Below, in pieces: positions 1-11,300 of a stretch of 64,000 nt of DNA (within the stretch, counting starts at the first letter, position 1; each line of letters opens with the position of its first letter). Made by a program: the position numbers and the translations under genes. Source of the stretch: Paenibacillus phytohabitans (GTDB lineage Bacteria; Bacillota; Bacilli; Paenibacillales; Paenibacillaceae); contig NZ_WHOB01000043.1 of the NCBI RefSeq assembly GCF_013141775.1, forward strand, positions 62,001 through 126,000. Reading direction: 5' to 3'. The notes beneath the pieces are model-generated. The model was not told where the DNA came from. It made no database searches and worked only from the letters and a program-made list of their open reading frames with translations.

Positions 1-92
1 CGGAAGTTGTGCAGCAGGAGCTTGACATGCACACCAAGACATTCTTTCAGGATGAAGTGCGGGACCGGATTATGAATTTGTTCGGGAATTGA
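1..92 (+). CDS. 3' end of an upstream gene, possibly a crotonase-family enoyl-CoA hydratase of the PKS cluster (partial)
   Basis: An open frame enters the window and stops with TGA at 90-92, giving about 29 C-terminal residues ending in RIMNLFGN. It lies 25 bases before the first PKS start and is evidently in the same operon. The tail (ELDMHTKTF, then EVRDRI and a terminal LF) resembles the helical C-terminus of PksI/PksH-type enoyl-CoA hydratases that act in polyketide beta-branching. With so few residues this is a guess. That a coding region ends here is well supported; the family assignment is weak. Confidence 0.5.
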   Translation, partial: EVVQQELDMHTKTFFQDEVRDRIMNLFGN

Positions 93-117
93 ATTTATGG
101 CAAAAGAGGGAATGCCG

Positions 118-3100
118 ATGAATGCGGAACAGATATTGCAGGCGCTGATGCGAAAGGAAATCCGGCCGGATGAAGCCAAGGCGCTTCTGGCATCCGGCAA
201 AGGACAGACAGCCGCAGCCGAATCGTATACGAACATAGACGGGCGGCGGAATAAGCCTGCGGACCGGACGGTTGCCGGCCGGGAAGCCATCGCGATTGTC
301 GGAATGTCCGGCAAATATCCGGAGGCTGACGATTTGCCGCAGTATTGGGACAATTTGTCGGCGGGAAGGAATTCCGTCAAGGAGATTCCCCCGTCACGCT
401 GGAATACCGGCAACTACTACAATCCGCATCCTCAAAAAGGAAAAATATATGCCAAATGGCTGGGAATGCTCGAAGACTTTGCGGATTTCGATCCGCTCTT
501 TTTTCATATATCGCCGACGGAAGCGGAATGGATGGATCCGCAGCACCGGTTGTTTTTGCAGGAAGGGTACAAGGCGTTTGAAGACGCCGGATATAGCCCG
601 CAGCGGCTGGACGGCATGAAGTGCGGTCTATATCTCGGCATCATGAGCAGCGAATACGGGGCGCTATGCAGAGAGAGAGGAAAGGCGGACATGTCTTCCG
701 GCTTTGGCTTTGCCCATACGACGGGAAGCAGCCACGCCATAGCGGCCGCCCGCTTGGCCTATTACCTGAATCTGAAGGGGCCGGCAATCCCGATTGATAC
801 GGCCTGCTCCTCCTCGCTTGTTGCTGTTCATTTGGCCTGCCAGGCGTTATTGAACCGGGAAACCGATATGGCACTGGCCGGCGGCGTGAGCTTATATTTG
901 ACCCCGGAAACGTACGTTTCGATGTGCGATGCGGGCATGCTCTCACCTGACGGGCAGTGCAAAGCCTTCGATAACAGTGCCAACGGGTTCGTACCCGGCG
1001 AAGGAGTCGGCGCCATCGTCCTGAAACGGCTGGGAGACGCAGAGGCGGACGGTGACTCCATTCATGGTGTCATTCTCGGATCGGGCATCAACCAGGACGG
1101 GAGAACGAACGGCATCACCGCGCCGAGCTTGAGCAGCCAGATGGAGCTTGTGCGGGATATCTATGAGAAATACGGCATTGATCCGGAGAGCATCGGTTAT
1201 GTGGAGATGCACGGAACCGGCACCAAGCTGGGCGATCCGATCGAGCTTGAGGCAATATCGGCCGTATTTAAGGAACGAACGAACCGTAAAGGCTATTGCG
1301 CTATCGGCTCCGTGAAAAGCAATATTGGCCATACATCCGGGGCAGCCGGCATCGCCGGCATCCAGAAGGCCGTGCTGCTTATGCGTCATAAGAAGCTCGT
1401 CCCGACGCTGCACTACCGGGTACCGAATGAGCATTATTCCTGCGAAGATTCGCCGTTCTATGTGAATACGGAGACGAAGGACTGGGAGAGCCGCGAAGGA
1501 GCGCCGCGCCGCACTGCGGTCAGTTCGTTTGGCTTCAGCGGAACCAATGCCCATCTTGTCCTTGAGGAATATACCGACAAGAGACCTTCCGCCGGGACGG
1601 GCGTTCAGCCGTTGTTCGTGCTGTCGGCCAAAAGCGGTGAGCAGCTGGCGGACTACGCCCGAAGCCTGGCAATTGTGATCGCTACCCGGGAGCAGATCGA
1701 TTTGGCCGATGTTGCCTATACGCTGCAGACTGGCCGTGATGCAATGGACGTACGGCTTGCTTTTCAGGCGGATTCCAGAAAAGCGGTTATTGATGCATTG
1801 AACAGTTACCTGTCTGCTGGCGGGGGAGACGGTGTGATTACAGGCCGCGCACTCACCGACCGGCGCCTGCTGGAGCAGGAGCTGACTCCCCTGATGAACC
1901 GCTGTATCTGGCAAAAGAAGGCGAAGCCGGCGCTTGAGCTGTGGGTGCAAGGGGCGGCGGCGGACTGGGACGCATGGTATGGGGACCGCAAGCCCCGGCG
2001 GATCAGCCTGCCGACGTATCCGTTCCTGAAGGAACGGTATTGGCTGCCGCCTGTACAAGGTGCCGGGGGCATCGCGGCGGCGGAACAGCACCGGCAGGAG
2101 GCGCAGCGTAATGGCGAAGACGCGCATGCCGGGCGCAGCCTGCGGATACTGCGGAAGGAATGGGAGCCTCGCCCTCTCCGTGCAGAGCCGGGCAGCAACC
2201 GCGGAACGGTCGCCATTCTGGCGTCGGAGGAGACGAAGCCGTTAGCGCTGCTGCTGTCGCATAAGCTTGCTCCGGCCCGGATCATCGGCCCCGAGCAGCT
2301 GCGCGGCGAGCTGGACAAGCCCGCACCGGAGCAAGCGGTCTATTCGGGTCTCATTGATTTAATCGGCTGCGGGAAGCAGCGGAGCGGTGAGGCGGAAGAC
2401 TGGATAACCTGGCTTCAGCGGCTGGTCGAATTCGGGAGCCGGGACGGTCTGACGCTGATCGGCGTAACCCGGGGGTTGGAGGCGGAGAGTGGCCCGGCCA
2501 ATCTGCCGGGTGCTGTGCGGGCCGGCTTGTACCGGATGCTGCAGAGCGAATACAGTCATCTTCGTTCACGGCATGTTGACTTCGGACCGGATTGCGGTGA
2601 GCCTATTATGGCGGAGACGATTGCCGCCGAGCTGCTGGCGGATAGTGAGGAGGCCGAGGTGCGCTACCTAAGCGGGACGCGGTACCGCGCCTGCTTGGGT
2701 GAGCTGACTATGGATAGCGGAGAAGTGACGCCCGACTCGTTTCCGGAAGGGCAAACGCTGTGGATTACCGGGGGTACCCGCGGCATAGGGGCGCTCTGCG
2801 CGAAGCACTTCGTCAACCGCCGGGGCGTTAGGCGGCTGGTGCTGACGGGGCGGGAAGCATTTCCGCCCCGGGCGCAGTGGGAGGCATACGAGGCGGATGC
2901 AGACAGCGCGATCGGGCGGAAAATCCGGGCCGTAAGAGAGCTCGAGGCACTGGGGGCCGAGGTGAAGGTGCTGTCCCTTGATCTGACCGATGAAGAGGCG
3001 GTGCGCCGCTGCTTCGATGAAGTCAGAGCCACCTGGGGCCGGATCGGCGGCGTGCTTCATTGCGCCGGGATCGTCGATCAGGAGACGCCGGCGTTTATCC

Positions 3101-5385
3101 GGAAATCAGGCAGCGGCATCCGGGAGGTGCTGGCTCCAAAAACAGCAGGGCTGGATGTATTGCTCCGCTGCATGAAAAGCGAGCCGCTGCAGTTCTTCAT
3201 GCTGTTCTCGTCCGTGTCGTCCATTGTGCCGGCGCTTGCATCCGGACAGAGTGATTATGCAATGGCGAATGCTTATATGGATTACGCGGCACAGGCATGG
3301 CGCGGGGAAATCCCGGTTGTCAGCGTCCAGTGGCCCAATTGGAAGGAAACGGGCATAGGCGAAGTGAAGAGCCGGATTTATCAGCAAAGTGGTCTGCTGT
3401 CGCATACGAATGACGAAGGCTTAAGGCTGCTGGATCGTATTCTAGCCCGGGGCCTTGGACCGGTCGTGCTGCCGGCCGTCATCGATCCGCAGCGCTGGAA
3501 GCCGGAACAGCTGCTGCTGCGCAGCCTGGGGAGCGGGCAGGGGGAATCGCAGTCTCAGCCTGTGCGGCAGGGGACGGCCCATAATAACGGACAAGACGGG
3601 AGAGAAGGCCTTCTGTATTCCGTGTCGGCACTCTTGACCGGCATCTTTGCGAAGGAACTGAAGCTTGCACAGTCGCGGCTTGATCCCGATACGCCGTTCA
3701 CCGAATACGGCGTCGATTCCATTATGCTTGCCCAGGTGCTGCGAACCGTACGGCAGTCGGCCGGCATTGATCTGGACCCGTCGGTACTATATGAATATCC
3801 GACTATCCGCCTGCTGTCGGAGTGGCTGGCGGATAAACACGGCGCATCGTTCTCCCTGGGGGCCGCAACGAATCCGGAAGAAGAAGCTTCGGATAAGGAC
3901 AAGGGTATTCTCGGAGCGACGCAAAACGGCCGGGAGAAACAGCCGGTTCAACCGACTCCCGAACCAAAATCAGCCCCCGTTCCTGCCACGGCAGTGAGGA
4001 CAGGAACGGGGCCGGCCGATATCGCGGTCATCGGCCTGTCCTGCCGGTTCCCGGGAGCGGAGACACCGGACGGCTACTGGCGGCTATTGTCAGAGGGAAG
4101 GTCGGCGATCCGAACGGTAACCCGGGATAACTGGACGGGTGGAGCAGCTGATTATGCAGGGCTGCTTGACTGTTCGCGCACGATGCCTGCCTCACATTTC
4201 CGCCTGTCGGAGGAAGACGCGAACGCGATGGACCCTCAAGCGCTGCTGCTGCTTGAGGAGAGCCTGAAGGCATGGCATCATGCAGGCTATGTGCCGGAGG
4301 AGATCAAGGAACGCAGCATCGGAGTCTATATCGGCGCGCGGAGCCGTCATGAGCCGGACGAAGCCAGCCTGCTGCAGGCCCGGAATCCGATTCTGGCGGT
4401 CGGAACGAACTATTTGGCGGCTAACATTTCGCAATATTTTGACCTTCGGGGTCCGAGTGTGGTCTTGGATACGGCCTGCTCGTCGGCGCTCGTCGGCTTG
4501 AACGTGGCGGTACAGGCACTGCTTGCCGGCGAGATCGAATGCGCGCTTGTCGGCGGTGTCAGTCTGCTCGTATCCGATAAATCGCACCGGCTGTTCCGGC
4601 AGCGCGGCATCCTGAGTCCTGAGCCGCAATTCCATATCTTCGACGGGAAAGCGAGTGGCGTGGTGCTGTCGGAAGGAGCAGGAATCGTACTGCTTAAGCC
4701 TGTAGCGCAAGCGCTGATAGACGGAGACCGGATTTATGCGGTCATTAAGGGAGTTGCCGTGAACAATGACGGACGGACAGCGGGACCGGCTGCGCCGAAT
4801 TATACGGCGCAGACAGAAGTGATGCGCCAGGCACTGGTCCGGAGCGGCAAGCAGCCGGAGGAGATCGGCTACATTGAAGCGAACGGATCAGGATCGGAGG
4901 TGAACGATCTGCTGGAGCTGAAGGCGACCCAAGCCGTGTACCGCAAGGCAGGCGGACCGCCTCTTTGCATCGGGTCTGCCAAGCCCAATATTGGACATCC
5001 GCTGTGTGCAGAAGGCATCGCCGGCTTGATTAAGCTTGTCTTGATGCTGGACCGCCGGGGGTATGTTCCGTTCCTGTCCGGCCATACGCCGATGAAGCAT
5101 TTCGATATCGGCGCTTCGCCTTTTTATTTCAGCAGGGAGCATCAGGAGTGGGCGGGTCCCCGTGCCGCAGCGCTGAACTGTTTTGCGGACGGAGGCACGA
5201 ACGCGCATATCATCCTCGAAGGCTGGGAGGAGCTTCGCGGGCTGGATGCGCTCCGCCGTCCGCTGCCGCTGCCGGCTATGGAGCCGGATGGAGGGCCGGG
5301 CGGTATCACCGGGCTTGAGGGGACTGACGATTCGCAGCCGGGTGAAGCGGAGAGCGAACCGATCATCTGGGAATCGTACGCCTAA
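118..5385 (+). CDS. trans-AT polyketide synthase: docking-KS-KR-ACP-KS0
   Basis: Modular PKS of 1,755 aa. Order: N-terminal docking helices (residues 1-30), KS (about 56-485; C230, H365, H405 all present, so condensing), KS-flanking linker ending YPFLKERYW (to about 645), KR (about 670-1135; TGGTRGIG, S1034, Y1047), ACP (S1201 in GVDS), second KS (about 1300-1705). The second KS keeps C1454 and H1627 but has N1589 (EANGSG) where EAHGTG is expected, so it is a non-elongating KS0 that should only pass the chain on. Its partner DH starts the next gene. There is no AT domain. Start: an ATG at 97 also exists but has no ribosome site; ATG 118 is preceded by AAAGAGGG seven bases upstream and gives a typical docking N-terminus. 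The next gene begins 13 bases after the stop. Confidence 0.95.
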   Translation: MNAEQILQALMRKEIRPDEAKALLASGKGQTAAAESYTNIDGRRNKPADRTVAGREAIAIVGMSGKYPEADDLPQYWDNLSAGRNSVKEIPPSRWNTGNYYNPHPQKGKIYAKWLGMLEDFADFDPLFFHISPTEAEWMDPQHRLFLQEGYKAFEDAGYSPQRLDGMKCGLYLGIMSSEYGALCRERGKADMSSGFGFAHTTGSSHAIAAARLAYYLNLKGPAIPIDTACSSSLVAVHLACQALLNRETDMALAGGVSLYLTPETYVSMCDAGMLSPDGQCKAFDNSANGFVPGEGVGAIVLKRLGDAEADGDSIHGVILGSGINQDGRTNGITAPSLSSQMELVRDIYEKYGIDPESIGYVEMHGTGTKLGDPIELEAISAVFKERTNRKGYCAIGSVKSNIGHTSGAAGIAGIQKAVLLMRHKKLVPTLHYRVPNEHYSCEDSPFYVNTETKDWESREGAPRRTAVSSFGFSGTNAHLVLEEYTDKRPSAGTGVQPLFVLSAKSGEQLADYARSLAIVIATREQIDLADVAYTLQTGRDAMDVRLAFQADSRKAVIDALNSYLSAGGGDGVITGRALTDRRLLEQELTPLMNRCIWQKKAKPALELWVQGAAADWDAWYGDRKPRRISLPTYPFLKERYWLPPVQGAGGIAAAEQHRQEAQRNGEDAHAGRSLRILRKEWEPRPLRAEPGSNRGTVAILASEETKPLALLLSHKLAPARIIGPEQLRGELDKPAPEQAVYSGLIDLIGCGKQRSGEAEDWITWLQRLVEFGSRDGLTLIGVTRGLEAESGPANLPGAVRAGLYRMLQSEYSHLRSRHVDFGPDCGEPIMAETIAAELLADSEEAEVRYLSGTRYRACLGELTMDSGEVTPDSFPEGQTLWITGGTRGIGALCAKHFVNRRGVRRLVLTGREAFPPRAQWEAYEADADSAIGRKIRAVRELEALGAEVKVLSLDLTDEEAVRRCFDEVRATWGRIGGVLHCAGIVDQETPAFIRKSGSGIREVLAPKTAGLDVLLRCMKSEPLQFFMLFSSVSSIVPALASGQSDYAMANAYMDYAAQAWRGEIPVVSVQWPNWKETGIGEVKSRIYQQSGLLSHTNDEGLRLLDRILARGLGPVVLPAVIDPQRWKPEQLLLRSLGSGQGESQSQPVRQGTAHNNGQDGREGLLYSVSALLTGIFAKELKLAQSRLDPDTPFTEYGVDSIMLAQVLRTVRQSAGIDLDPSVLYEYPTIRLLSEWLADKHGASFSLGAATNPEEEASDKDKGILGATQNGREKQPVQPTPEPKSAPVPATAVRTGTGPADIAVIGLSCRFPGAETPDGYWRLLSEGRSAIRTVTRDNWTGGAADYAGLLDCSRTMPASHFRLSEEDANAMDPQALLLLEESLKAWHHAGYVPEEIKERSIGVYIGARSRHEPDEASLLQARNPILAVGTNYLAANISQYFDLRGPSVVLDTACSSALVGLNVAVQALLAGEIECALVGGVSLLVSDKSHRLFRQRGILSPEPQFHIFDGKASGVVLSEGAGIVLLKPVAQALIDGDRIYAVIKGVAVNNDGRTAGPAAPNYTAQTEVMRQALVRSGKQPEEIGYIEANGSGSEVNDLLELKATQAVYRKAGGPPLCIGSAKPNIGHPLCAEGIAGLIKLVLMLDRRGYVPFLSGHTPMKHFDIGASPFYFSREHQEWAGPRAAALNCFADGGTNAHIILEGWEELRGLDALRRPLPLPAMEPDGGPGGITGLEGTDDSQPGEAESEPIIWESYA

Positions 5386-5398
5386 AGGAGGATCATGA

Positions 5399-8300
5399 AT
5401 GAAGCAGCAGCTGGTCTTTAATCAAAATAATCCGATGATTCGGCATCATCAGGTCTGCGGACAATCGCTTCTGCCAGGCCAGGCCTATATCGATATACTG
5501 TATCAAATCTTCCGGAAGTACAAATACCGGTTCAACGAGCTTGAACTGCGGAATCTGTCCATCCATCAGCCATTGACCGCCAGGCCCGAAGAGGATATTG
5601 TGCTCACCATCCAGGTGACGGAAACCGCAGAAGGCCGCTGGGCGGTACGCTTCGGGGGCCGGAGCAGGCTCAGCGGAATATACTCCGGTGAAGAAATCTT
5701 ATATGCAGTGGCAGAAATGCACCGGATCGGACCGGTACTGTTCGATGAACAGCTCTATCCGGACGAATACAAGTCGGCCCCGGCACGTTCCCGGGATCTG
5801 GGCAGGATGTACGAGGAGTGGACGCAGCGCGGCGTCTTGCATACCGGTTTCATGAAAGCTGCGGGAACGTTATGGGCAACAGACGAAGCCTATATCATGG
5901 AAACTGCTGTCAGCGAGGAGGCGCTCCTGACGGCGGACAAATTTATGTTCCATCCCGTACTCCTGGACGGAAGCGGGGCCGGGATTCTCGGAGGCTTGTT
6001 CTCGGGTGGATTACAGACCGGGAAAGGTCTGCTGCTGCCGTTATTTTACGAATCGTTCCGCGCTTCAGGACTGCTGCAGACCGGCTGTTCCGCCAAGGTA
6101 CTCTCCTCGTCCGTCCAACAAAGGGGAGAGCTGCTGTCGATGACGATCAGTTATTACGATAAGCAAGGGAGTAAAGTAGCTGAGCTGACGAACTTCACAA
6201 TGAAGCTGATCCGCCAAGACAATACAGGAGCGGACATTATTATCGGGGATTCTCGCCCGGACGGACAACAGCAGCAGAGCCATGCGGCGGGGGCTGCGGC
6301 AGCGCTGAAGCTCGTGCGGAAGCTTCTGGCGGAACAGCTGCAGAAGACGGAAGAGGAGCTGAATCCCCACGCCGGCTATTACGAGCTGGGTCTGGATTCG
6401 GCAGGCCTGCTTGCCATTGCGAATGCCATCGAAAATGAGATCGGAGACGCTGTGCCGCCAACGCTGCTGTTCGAGCATACGACGGCCGTGCAGCTGGCCG
6501 ACTATTTGGCATCGGCCTATTCCGGACGTTTTGGCAGGAAGGATACGTACGGGAAGGAGGCGTACGAGAAGGAAACGTACGTGAAGGATTCGTATGGGAA
6601 CATCCCGTCCTTCAGGTCCGCCGGCGAGCCGCAAGGCCGGGAACAAGCGGCAGCGAACGCCCTGCCGTCGCCAGATGCCGGTGCAGACGGCGACATTGCA
6701 ATTATCGGGATGGCCGGAAGGTATCCTGACGCGGACGGGCTAGCCGCCTTTTGGGACAATTTGAAGTCGGGCAAGGATAGTATCCGCCAGGTTCCGTCCA
6801 CCCGCTGGCAATGGGAAAGCTATAAGGATATTGTTTCGCCTTCGGGCAAGCCGGTGTCCCGCTGGGGCGGCTTCATCGACGATCCGGATTGCTTTGACCC
6901 GCAATTTTTCCGGATCTCCCCAAGGGAAGCGGAGACGATGGACCCTCAGGAACGGTTGTTTTTAACGGTCTGTTGGGAAACGATTGAGGATGCGGGGTAT
7001 ACACCGGGTACGCTCGTTCAACCACGGGGCCGCCATAAGCGGCAGCCGGTCGGTGTATTTGCCGGCGTGATGCATAAGGACTATGCGATGCTTGGAGCGG
7101 AAGAGGCGGCGAAGGGCAATCGGTTTCCTTTGTCGCTCAATTATGCGCCGATTGCTAACCGGGTCTCTTATTTTTGCAATTTCCACGGTCCCAGCATGAC
7201 CATCGATACAGTATGCTCCTCTTCACTGACGGCGGTTCATCTGGCGGCCGAGAGCATCCGGCACGGCGAATGCGAGGTTGCATTGGCAGGGGGCGTGAAT
7301 CTGTCCCTGCATCCGAACAAATACGTCTCCTACGGCCTGATGGATATGCATGCCAGCGACGGCCGGTGCCGTACATTCGGCGAGGGCGGGGACGGCTACG
7401 TGTCCAGTGAAGGCGTCGGCGCCGTGCTGCTCAAGCCTCTTCGGAAGGCGGTCCGGGATGGCGACTCTATTTATGCTGTTATTAAAGGAACCGTTATCAA
7501 TCACGTAGGTACGGTCAGCGGAATTACGGTGCCCAGTCCGGTCGGCCAGGCTGAATTGATCAGCGAATGCCTGGACAAAACGGGCATCGACGCGCGGACT
7601 ATCTCTTATATCGAGGCGCATGGAACGGGGACGTCACTAGGCGATCCGATTGAAATGCAAGGGCTTGTCAAGGCGTTCAGGGATTACACATCCGACACCG
7701 GGTTTTGCTCAATCGGTTCGGTCAAATCCAATATCGGACATGCGGAATCGGCAGCCGGCATCGGCGGGCTGCACAAAGTGATTTTACAGCTGTACCACGA
7801 GAAGCTGGTGCCCTCACTCCATGCGGAGGAGCCGAATCCGTACATTGATTTTGCCGGCTCACCTTTTTATATTCAGCGGACATTGAAGCATTGGGAGCGG
7901 CCGAAGGCCGTTATCGGCGGCAAGGAGACGGTCTTCCCGCGGCGTGCTGGTATCAGCTCGTTCGGGGCAACCGGATCGAATGCCCATATCATCCTTGAAG
8001 AATACATGCCGGAACCGGACATGGTGAAGCCTCTAAACGCAGCAGGCCTTGAACCGGGAGAACGGCTATACCTGATACCGTTGTCAGCCAAAAATAAGGA
8101 GCGTCTGCAAGCTTACGCCGCCAAGCTGGCTGCTTTTCTGCAAGCCTCCTTGACTGAACAGAAGGCGGCAGCAGTCGGGAAGCGGCATGGCGCCGCTATT
8201 CTGGAAACGGCTGAGCACCGGATATGCAGCATCGTCTCGGACATCATTCAGATGAAGGACGGAATCATCGATGCGGAGCAGGACTGGTCCGAATACGGAC

Positions 8301-11300
8301 TGGAGCCGGTACATTTCATCCAGCTTCACGATAAATTAAAGACTGCCTTCGGCATAGAACTCGGCAGCGAGACGATCCTGGCGCTTCGTTCGGCTGCCGC
8401 CGTGGCGAAACGGATTGCCGAAGGGACGGCGGGTATAGAAGAGGAAGATGCTTCACCCGCCGTTGAAAAGTCCGGAGGTTCAGGCCGGCTGGATGCAGAG
8501 AACCTTGAAGCTATAGCCTATACACTGCAAGTGGGACGCGAACCGATGAACGATCGCGTGATTTGCGTTGCCCGCAGCAGCCGGGAGCTGATCCTTCAGC
8601 TCGAACAAATTGCGCAGGGGAAAGAGAATATCACGTCGGTGTTCCGGGGGACGGTCAAGCCAAGCGGCGAGCTGGCTTCCGTATTCCGGGCGGATGAAGA
8701 TTTCGGCGAGCTGCTGCAGCGGTGGCTGAGCAAAGGACAGCTGGAAAAAATCGCGCAGCTATGGGTAAACGGCGTCGGTATTGACTGGAAACAGTTGTAT
8801 GGGAGCAATGCTCCGAAACGGCTCAGCTTGCCGTCTTATCCGTTCGCGAAGGAACGGTACTGGCTGCCTTCAATGGCTGCTCCAGACGATCATGCAGTTG
8901 GACAACAGGGATGGCCTCCTATGTCTGCCCGCCGTGATGGCGGGGCTATACCGGTCGAGCGGAGCATGAGGTTGCTGCAAAAGCAGTGGGAGCCGTGTCC
9001 GCCGCCGGCATCTATCTGCAGCCTGTCCGGAGCTGTGGCTATTCTCACGACGGAGGAGACAAGACCGCTTGCTCTCCGGCTTGCCCGGCAGTTGCCAGCT
9101 GCCCGGATACTGGGCTCCGAAGAGCTTCGCTCCGAGCTGGATGAGCATGTCTACTCATACGTCGTCGACTTGACCGGCTGTGGGGAAGAACGGACCAACG
9201 AGCCGGATGGCTGGATTCCCTGGCTTCAGCGGCTGATAGAGCGAGGGACGCGTGACGGCATGATGCTTCTGGGCGTGACCACGGGGCTGGAAGCAACGCA
9301 GGGGCAGAAGCAGGGCCCGGTCAATCTGGCCGGGGCTATGCAGGCCGGCTTATACCGGATGCTGCAAAGTGAATACAGCCACCTGCGTTCGCGCCACGTC
9401 GACTTCGCGCCGGATTGCGGCGGGCACGTTATGGCGGAGACGATTGCGGCTGAGCTGCTGACAGACAGCGAAGATGCCGAGGTGCGCTATCTAGAAGGGA
9501 TGCGGTACCGCGCCTGTCTGGCGGAGCTGCCTATGGACAGCGGAGAAGAGGCGCCCGGCCCGTTTCCGGAGGGGCAAACGCTATGGATTACAGGAGGCAC
9601 CCGCGGCATTGGGGCCTTATGCGCGAAGCATTTTGTCAGAAGCCGGGGTGTACGCAGGCTGGTGCTGACGGGACGCGAAGCCATTCCGCCCCGCGAACAG
9701 TGGGATGACTATACGGCGGACGAGGCCAGCCCGACCGGGCAGAAAATACGGATGGTCCGCGAACTGGAGTTGCTCGGGGCTCAGGTGAAGGTACTGGCCC
9801 TTGATTTGACCGACGAGGCGGCCGTACGCCGCTGCTTAAGCGAGGTGAAGGCGGCGTGGGGCGGGATCGGCGGCGTGCTTCATTGCGCTGGGCTGGGTAA
9901 TTTGGACACACCGGCATTTATCCGCAAATCAGGCGGCAGGATGGAAGAGGTGTGGGCACCGAAAGTGAAGGGCCTTAATGTCTTATACCGCTGCATGAGA
10001 GAGGAGCCCCTGCAGTTTTTTGTGCTGTTCTCGTCGGTGTCAGCGATCATGCCGACACTGGCAGCGGGGCAGAGCGATTATGCGATGGCTAATGCGTATA
10101 TGGATTACGCCGCACAGGCATGGAGCGGGGAATGCCCGGTGATCAGCATCCAGTGGCCGAGCTGGAAGGAGACGGGCCTTGGCGAGGTTAAGAGCCGTGC
10201 TTATGAACAGACGGGAATGCTTGCGCATACGGATGCCGAGGGCTTACTGATGCTGGACCGTATTTTGTCCGGCGGCCAGGGACCGGTTGTGCTGCCGGCC
10301 GTGGTCGATCCCCGGCGCTGGAAGCCGGCGAGGCTGCTGCTGCGCAGCCTGCGTGAGCTGGGGGATGCCCGGATTGAGGCAAGGAAGCCTGCGCCGCAAG
10401 AAGAGCGGGACGCAGAGAATGTGCTGCCGGCGGTACGGTCATTCGTAACGGGCGTGTTCGCGAAAGAGCTGAAGCTTGACCCGCTGCGGCTTGATCCCGA
10501 CCTGCCTTTTGCCGAATATGGCGTGGATTCCATTATGCTGGCGCAGGTGCTGCGAATCATTAAGCAGGGGGTCGGCACTGAGCTGGACCCGTCAATCCTG
10601 TATGAACACCCGAGCATCCGTTCCTTATCGGCGTGGCTTGCAGACAATCACGGTGATTCGTTCGCTGCTCACAGCAGGGAAGCGATGGAGCTGCCGGGCC
10701 AAGGGGACAGCCGCCTGTTTCAACCGGCTGCCGCTTTGAAGCAGCCGCCGGTACCGTTATCAGGACCGCTGCCGCAGACTGCTGCCACAGGCCGAGTGAT
10801 AGATTCGGGCACGGATGCGCCGAATATCGCGGTCATCGGCTTGTCCTGCCGCTTTCCCGGAGCGGAGACGCTGGACGACTACTGGCGCCTGCTGTCAGAG
10901 GGAAGCTCCGCCATCCGCCTTGTTCCGGCGGGGCGCTGGCCGGGGCCGGAGCTATATTATGCCGGTCTGCTCGGCCGGCCGCAGGCGATGCCGGCTTCTG
11001 TATTCCGTTTATCGAATGAAGATGCGCAAGCGATGGACCCGCAGGCACTGCTGCTGCTCGAAGAAAGCCTCAAGGCATGGCATCATGCAGGCTATACGCC
11101 GGAGGAGATCAAAGAGCGTTCAGTAGGCGTATACATCGGTGCGCGCAGCAAGCATGATCCTGATGAAGCAAGTCTGCTTCAAGCCCGGAATCCGATTCTG
11201 GCGGTCGGGTCGAATTATTTGGCCGCCAACATTTCGCAGTATTTCGATCTCCACGGCCCGAGTCTCGTCCTGGATACCGCCTGCTCTTCGGCGCTTGTCG

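Noticed and set aside
943..2127. Long open frame on the - strand (394 codons)
   Set aside because: It lies wholly antisense to a KS and linker with perfect family motifs on the + strand, has an Arg/Pro-rich composition and no recognisable domain or ribosome site; such shadows are common in G+C-rich PKS DNA.
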